Assembly: GCF_000819865.1 (NCBI RefSeq)
Contig: NZ_CDDF01000011.1
Span: forward strand, 362,875-426,874
Length of the DNA: 64,000 bases
Origin: Aeromonas eucrenophila
Lineage (GTDB): Bacteria; Pseudomonadota; Gammaproteobacteria; Enterobacterales; Aeromonadaceae
Direction: 5' to 3'
Positions 59,568 through 64,000 of this stretch are shown piece by piece (position 1 is the first letter of the stretch; every line of letters starts with the position of its first letter). The position numbers and the translations under genes were made by a program. The notes beneath the pieces are model-generated. The model saw only the letters and a list, made by a program, of their open reading frames with translations, did not search any database and was not told the origin of the DNA.

Positions 59568-60899
59568 TCAGCGCATCAGTGGCATGGCCACCATATGCAG
59601 GGATTGCAGGCCTTCGTCGTAGGGAATCACCTCGCGCATTTTCTGCTGCAAGAACTGATCCAGATAGGGTTTCTGAATGATGGCCCTGTCGATGCGGGGA
59701 TCCGAGCCCTGGCTGTAGGCGCCTATGGTGATGAGATCCCGGTTCTGCTGATAGAGGGAGTAGAACTGCTTGAAGGTGCGCGCCAGCTCCATGTGCTCCG
59801 GCGAGGTGACCATGGGCATGACCCGGCTGATGGACTTCTCGATGTCGATGGCCGGATAGTGGCCCGCATCCGCCAGCTCCCGCGCCAGCACTATGTGGCC
59901 GTCGAGGATGGCCCGCGCCGCGTCGGCGATGGGATCCTGCAGGTCGTCCCCCTCCGTCAGCACGGTGAAGAAGGCGGTGATGGAACCCTGGCCGTCGCTG
60001 CCGTTGCCGGCCCGCTCCACCAGCGCCGGTAATTTGGCAAACACCGAGGGTGGATAGCCCTTGGTGGCCGGCGGCTCGCCCACCGCCAGGGCGATCTCGC
60101 GCTGGGCCTGGGCGTAACGGGTGAGGGAGTCCATCAGCAGCAACACGTTGAGGCCCTGCTCGCGGAAGTATTCGGCGATGGCGAGCGCCGTCTCGCAGCC
60201 CTTGAGCCGCATCAGCGGCGAGGCATCGGCGGGGGCAGCCACCACCACGGCGCGCTCGCGCCCCTCGGCCCCGAGGATCTCTTCGATAAACTCCTTTACC
60301 TCCCGGCCCCGCTCGCCGATGAGGCCAACCACCACCACGTCCGCCGCGGCGCCGCGGGTCATCATGCCGAGCAGCACCGACTTGCCGACGCCGGAGCCGG
60401 CGAACAGCCCCATGCGCTGGCCTTGCCCCACGGTGAGCACGGCGTTGATGGCACGCACCCCCACGTCCATCGGCTGATGGATGGCCCGGCGGGCGAGCGG
60501 GTTGATGCGTTGCTGGGCGAACTGCACCGTCTGGGAGGAGATGATGGGACCGAGCCCGTCAAGGGGCTGGCCTATGCCGTCGATGACCCGGCCGAGCAGG
60601 TTCATGCCCACCGGAATGCCGTGATCCTCGGTGATGGGCACCACCCGGGCCCCCGGGATGACCCCCTTGAGCTGTTCGCTCGGCATCAGGAACAGCCGAT
60701 CGCCGGAGAAGCCGACCACCTCGGCCTCCAGGGCGCCATCCTGGGTATCGATGCGACAGAGGGCGCCGATGGCGGCGCGGCAGCCGATGGCCTCCAGGGT
60801 CAGGCCCACCACCCGGGTCAGCTTGCCCGCCACCGGTGGAATGGGGGCGACATCGCGCACCCGGTAGCCTTGCAGCCGATTGAGCAAGGACGCTGTCAT
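59568..60899 (-). CDS. fliI: Flagellar export ATPase FliI
   Basis: A 443-residue F1-beta-like ATPase: Walker [19 protein letters not shown] (about residues 165-182), [16 protein letters not shown], Walker [23 protein letters not shown], and [18 protein letters not shown]. It unloads substrates at the export gate. The start overlaps a mini-ORF from fliH. Confidence 0.97.
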   Translation of the reverse strand: MTASLLNRLQGYRVRDVAPIPPVAGKLTRVVGLTLEAIGCRAAIGALCRIDTQDGALEAEVVGFSGDRLFLMPSEQLKGVIPGARVVPITEDHGIPVGMNLLGRVIDGIGQPLDGLGPIISSQTVQFAQQRINPLARRAIHQPMDVGVRAINAVLTVGQGQRMGLFAGSGVGKSVLLGMMTRGAAADVVVVGLIGERGREVKEFIEEILGAEGRERAVVVAAPADASPLMRLKGCETALAIAEYFREQGLNVLLLMDSLTRYAQAQREIALAVGEPPATKGYPPSVFAKLPALVERAGNGSDGQGSITAFFTVLTEGDDLQDPIADAARAILDGHIVLARELADAGHYPAIDIEKSISRVMPMVTSPEHMELARTFKQFYSLYQQNRDLITIGAYSQGSDPRIDRAIIQKPYLDQFLQQKMREVIPYDEGLQSLHMVAMPLMR

Positions 60900-61009
60900 C
60901 GCGCCTCCAGAGAGAAAGGGGAAAGATGCCGGGTCACAGGGTGACTCGGCATTGTCACACAGGGAAATACAGCACAGCAGCGCGATGCCTCGTAGAGAGC
61001 ACGGAACAT
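60896..61009 (-). CDS. 37-residue bridging ORF between fliH and fliI
   Basis: The ATG (61009) is four bases after the fliH stop and the TGA overlaps the fliI start (CGATGA). The gap contains a decayed copy of the fliH 3' end (60941-60989), out of frame with this ORF. SD GGAGG of fliI lies in its last codons. Translation unproven. Confidence 0.3.
   Translation of the reverse strand: MFRALYEASRCCAVFPCVTMPSHPVTRHLSPFSLEAR
60941..60989 (-). repeat. Decayed copy of the fliH 3' end
   Basis: ACTCGGCATTGTC plus about 30 further matching bases repeat the authentic end at 61016-61062 (offset 73). The copied frame still reads LL...SLCDNAES against LLRNFLRDNAE-stop. Roughly two-thirds identical by eye. 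Confidence 0.6.
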
Positions 61010-61013
61010 GCCG

Positions 61014-61811
61014 TTACTCGGCATTGTCGCGCAGGAAGTTGCGCAGCAGCTGATCGATGCGCCCCGAGAGGGTCAGATCTATGCTGGAGAGCTCGGTGGC
61101 CAGTTGCAGATCGCCGGGAGAGAGGGTGGGTTCACTGCGCAGGCGCCAATGACGCTTGGCACACTCCTCGGCGCCGAAGGCCTGCTCGACCCGGGCCACA
61201 TCATCCGGGTGCAACATCAGGGTGACCCCCTGCTCGGCGGCGGGCAGCAGGGAGAGCCCCTGCTTGAGCGCCTCGAGCAGCAGCCTGGGGGAGGTCTCGG
61301 CCTCGTGACGAATGAGGGCGCGGGCGAGCTGCTGCACCAGGGCGATGAGCTGTTGCTCCACCGCGCTGTCTTGCTCGCTCAGCGGGTTGGCGAGACGATC
61401 CGCCAGTCCCTGCCAGTGGGCAATCTGCTGCTCCACCTGCTCCTGGCCCATGGCGAACCCCTCTTCCCTGCCCTGCTCCAGACCGGCCTGATGACCCTGC
61501 TGCAAGCCTTCCAGCTTGCCCTCTTCCAAGCCCTTGGCAAAACCTGCTTCTCGCCCCTCACGCATGCCCTCTTCCCAGGCGGCCTGACGAATGGCTTCCA
61601 GCTCTTCTGCTGTGATGCTGGGAGCGGGCTCCTCCTCGGGCTCTTCGATGGGAGCCTCGGCTTCCTGTTCCTGCCGGTACCAGTCCGGGCCAAGCCCCAG
61701 GGCATTGACCTGGATCTCGGACTCGACTTCCATCTCGGGCCAGCCCCAGGCCTGCACCTGACTCTCATCCTCTTCGGGCCTGACATAGCCGCGCAGCTTG
61801 TTGTTATTCAT
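61014..61811 (-). CDS. fliH: Flagellar stator of the export ATPase, FliH
   Basis: A 265-residue FliH: Glu-rich N-terminal half with GxxxG-like repeats (EEGMREGREAGFAKGLEEGKLEGLQQGHQAGLEQGREEGFAMG) and a C-terminal V/H-ATPase E-like domain (LMLHPDDVARVEQAFGAEECAKRHWRLRSEPTLSPGDLQLATELSSID). Controls FliI. Confidence 0.95.
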   Translation of the reverse strand: MNNNKLRGYVRPEEDESQVQAWGWPEMEVESEIQVNALGLGPDWYRQEQEAEAPIEEPEEEPAPSITAEELEAIRQAAWEEGMREGREAGFAKGLEEGKLEGLQQGHQAGLEQGREEGFAMGQEQVEQQIAHWQGLADRLANPLSEQDSAVEQQLIALVQQLARALIRHEAETSPRLLLEALKQGLSLLPAAEQGVTLMLHPDDVARVEQAFGAEECAKRHWRLRSEPTLSPGDLQLATELSSIDLTLSGRIDQLLRNFLRDNAE

Positions 61812-61876
61812 GCTTTAGAGACGCTCCTCGCGACTACCAGACGACAGGGCAACATAATCCCACGTTTAGGCTGCAT
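61808..61876 (-). CDS. 22-residue bridging ORF between fliG and fliH
   Basis: The ATG (61876) is three bases after the fliG stop and the TGA overlaps the fliH start (GCATGA). Within the gap, CGCGAGGAGCGTCTCTAAAGCATG (61809-61832, minus strand) resembles the true fliG end GGCGAGGAATTCCTCTAAGCCATG, a possible relic tail. Translation unproven. Confidence 0.3.
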   Translation of the reverse strand: MQPKRGIMLPCRLVVARSVSKA

Positions 61877-61879
61877 GGC

Positions 61880-62941
61880 TTAGAGGAATTCCTCGCCACC
61901 ACCGGAGCCCAGCATGATCTCGCCCGCATCCGCCAGACGGCGGGCGGTGGAGAGGATTTCCTTCTGGGCCGCCTCCACTTCGGAGACCCGGATCGGCCCC
62001 ATGGCCTCCAGATCGTCCGCCAGCATCTCGGCGGCCCGCTTGGACATGTTCTTGAACACTTTTTCCCGCATCTGATCGTCGGAGCCCTTGAGCGCCCGTT
62101 GCAGCAGATCCCCCGGCACTTCCCGCAGCAGGGTCTGGATGCCCCGATCGTCCACGTCGATCAGGTTCTCGAACACGAACATCAGATCCTGGATCTGCTG
62201 GCTCATCTCCTCGTCCGAGTCGCGGATGGAGTCCATCAGCTGGCCTTCGATGTTGGTGTCCAGGTAGTTCATGATGTTGGCGGCGGCCTTGAGGCCACCC
62301 ATCTTGGCGGCCTGAGCACCGGCCGCGCCGGCGAACTGCTTCTCCATGATGTCGTTCAATTCCTGCAGCGCCGCCGGTTGTACCTCTTCGAGGTTGGCGA
62401 TGCGCATCACCAGATCCAGGCGCACCTGCTCCGGGAACTGGCTCAGGATCTCAGCCGACTGCTCCGGCTCCAGGTAGGACAGCACGATCGTCTGGATCTG
62501 CGGGTGTTCGTTCTGGATGATGCTGGCCACCTGGCGCGCATCCATCCATTTGAGGGAGTCGAGACCACGGGCTCCGGACCCCAGGATGATCTGATCCACC
62601 AGGTTGCTGGCCTTGTCCTCGCCGAGCGCCGCCACCAGGGCCTTGCGCACGAAGTCTTCGCTGCCGATGCCGATGTTGGTGTATTTCTGGATGTCTTCGA
62701 TAAATTGACGGTGCACCGCCGCCACCCGATCGTGACTGAAGTCCGACATGGAGGCCATGGACATGCCGAGCCGCTGCACCTGCTTGGGTTCGAGGTGGCG
62801 GAAGATCTGGGCGGCATCCTCTTCGTTGAGGCTCAGCATCAACAGGGCCGCCATCTCCATCCCGGGCATCTGATCCAGGATCTGGCGCTGCACATCGGTA
62901 ATCTCGTTACCGGTGATTTGGTTTTTCTTCTCTTCAGGCAT
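61880..62941 (-). CDS. fliG: Motor switch protein FliG
   Basis: A 353-residue switch protein: ALLMLSLNEEDAAQIFRHLEPKQVQRLGMSMA, EHPQIQTIVLSYLEPEQSAEILSQFPE (EHPQ motif), and a torque-generating C-domain (FENLIDVDDRGIQTLLREVPGDLLQRALKGSDDQMREKVFKNMSKRAAEMLADDLEAMGPIRVSEV). It overlaps fliF. Confidence 0.97.
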   Translation of the reverse strand: MPEEKKNQITGNEITDVQRQILDQMPGMEMAALLMLSLNEEDAAQIFRHLEPKQVQRLGMSMASMSDFSHDRVAAVHRQFIEDIQKYTNIGIGSEDFVRKALVAALGEDKASNLVDQIILGSGARGLDSLKWMDARQVASIIQNEHPQIQTIVLSYLEPEQSAEILSQFPEQVRLDLVMRIANLEEVQPAALQELNDIMEKQFAGAAGAQAAKMGGLKAAANIMNYLDTNIEGQLMDSIRDSDEEMSQQIQDLMFVFENLIDVDDRGIQTLLREVPGDLLQRALKGSDDQMREKVFKNMSKRAAEMLADDLEAMGPIRVSEVEAAQKEILSTARRLADAGEIMLGSGGGEEFL

Positions 62942-64000
62942 CTCGGTTCGTTACCCATTCTTTAATGACCTGAGCGGCCAGATCCGGTTCATTCGCCACC
63001 AGCGCACGCACCGCCTTGAGCAAGTCTTCGTCGCGGTGCAGATCCGGCAGTTTCAGATGACCGTCACGCACCCCGAACACGGGTTCGGCTTCCGCTTGTG
63101 CCGCCAGCAGGCTGAGCTCGTCATCCCCACCCAGCACTATGCTGTTGTCCAGATCCAGCTCCCCTTCCGGACGTGCATCCGGGTAGAGCAGGCGCTTGAG
63201 CATGGGCCGCACCACGGTCACGATCAGCACTATGATGACCAGCACCGAGGCGGCGATGCGCACCGCACGCCAGAACCAGGGCTCCTCGTAGAGGGGGGTA
63301 TCGGCCATGGCCTCGAGTTCGGGGCGATTGAACGGAATGGCGACCACTTCCAGGGTATCCCCCCGGGTCACATCATAACCGAGGCCACCGCTGAGCAGGC
63401 GACGCAGGGTATCAAGCTCGGCCTGGCTGCGGGCCTCCCGGGTGACGGCACCCTCGGCGCCCGGGGTGGCCTTGTAATCCACCGCCACCGACACCGTCAT
63501 GCGGCGAATGCCGCCCTGCTGGCGCCGGATATGGCTGACGGTGGTGTCCAGTTCGAAGTTGCGGGTCGCCTCCTTGCGGGAGCGGCCACTGGAGGCGGAT
63601 TCCCCATCGGCGCCCGTCGCCTGCTGGGGAATGCTGGAGGCGGCGGGAGGCTGGTTGGAGAGCGCACCGGGTACGCCGCCATTGCTGCCCGTGCCGCTGT
63701 TGTCTTCCACCGTCATCTCGGAGCGCACGGCGGGCAGGTCAGGGTTGTAGGTCTTGCGGGTCTGCTCCTGCTGGGAGAAATCGAGGGAGAGATCTACCTC
63801 TGCTGTATAGTTGTCGGCGCCCAGCACCGGGATCAGGATGGCGTCAATTTTTTGTTTGTACTCCAGCTCCTGCTTCTGCTGCATCGCAAACTCCTTGCGA
63901 GTCTGGGCGGAGAGCGGGTCTTGGGAGCCGGAGTTGAGCAGGCGACCGTTCTGATCGGTCACGGTGACGCGGGTCGGTTCGAGGCCGTGGACGGCGGAGG
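62934..64000 (-). CDS. fliF: Flagellar MS-ring protein FliF (C-terminal part, cut by window end)
   Basis: About 355 C-terminal residues of FliF; the N-terminus lies beyond base 64,000. Seen are the ring-building end (GLEPTRVTVTDQNGRLL), the YCIJ-type segment (QKQELEYKQKIDAILIPVLGADNYTAEVDLSLDFSQQEQTRKTYNPD), the second membrane helix (AVRIAASVLVIIVLIVTVVRPML), and the cytoplasmic FliG-binding tail (LLKAVRALVANEPDLAAQVIKEWV). Confidence 0.96.
   Translation of the reverse strand, partial: SAVHGLEPTRVTVTDQNGRLLNSGSQDPLSAQTRKEFAMQQKQELEYKQKIDAILIPVLGADNYTAEVDLSLDFSQQEQTRKTYNPDLPAVRSEMTVEDNSGTGSNGGVPGALSNQPPAASSIPQQATGADGESASSGRSRKEATRNFELDTTVSHIRRQQGGIRRMTVSVAVDYKATPGAEGAVTREARSQAELDTLRRLLSGGLGYDVTRGDTLEVVAIPFNRPELEAMADTPLYEEPWFWRAVRIAASVLVIIVLIVTVVRPMLKRLLYPDARPEGELDLDNSIVLGGDDELSLLAAQAEAEPVFGVRDGHLKLPDLHRDEDLLKAVRALVANEPDLAAQVIKEWVTNRDA

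Overview
The window looks like the chromosome of a gammaproteobacterium of the genus Aeromonas. The reasons are the GC-rich coding sequence, a polar-flagellum/chemotaxis locus ordered fliF...flhB-flhAFG-fliA-cheYZAB-motCD-parC-parP-cheW running straight into ccmABCDEFGHI, and the typical sodB, grxD, pdxH and mlaA relatives. The genus is inferred from gene content and order, not from a database search.

Bases 1 to about 13,930 are one end of a lambdoid prophage, with the rest off the left edge. A repressor (cI-like, +) and a Cro-like gene (-) form a divergent switch. Leftwards run cro, two small genes and lambda O-like and P-like replication genes, with four iterons (a candidate origin) inside the O gene. 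Rightwards, behind a second operator cluster, runs an early operon: small regulators (AlpA and XRE types), a RecE-like exonuclease, a RecT annealase, an MT-A70 adenine methyltransferase, cargo (moron-like) cassettes, an excisionase-like gene and a tyrosine integrase. The operon ends at a degenerate tRNA-like sequence, a plausible attachment-site remnant. A boxA-like element precedes the operon. About ten element genes share an unusual extended ribosome-binding context, AGGACC(C/A)(A/G)ACC before ATG.

Bases 13,970 to 29,100 are ordinary chromosome: two GNAT acetyltransferases, an SRPBCC protein, a globin-coupled diguanylate cyclase broken by an in-frame amber codon, a GNAT fused to a nucleotidyltransferase-like domain, a transporter pair plus M20 amidohydrolase operon, a LysR regulator, pdxH, a GlyGly-CTERM metalloprotease, an RsmB-like rRNA methyltransferase, grxD, sodB and mlaA.

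Bases 29,170 to 36,420 hold ccmABCDEFGHI for cytochrome c maturation. Bases 36,580 to 64,000 hold chemotaxis, polar placement and flagellar export, motor and switch genes, all on the minus strand and ending inside fliF.

The most unusual signal is that several genes are followed by a second, more or less decayed copy of their own 3' end. It is clearest after flhB (two extra copies, one nearly identical) and fliP, and is also visible after fliH, motC, ccmE, the M20 hydrolase and the SRPBCC gene, and more weakly after fliG and fliQ. In the flagellar and ccm operons these gaps are often spanned by mini-ORFs that overlap the upstream stop and the downstream start, as if translational coupling had been kept across the inserted sequence.
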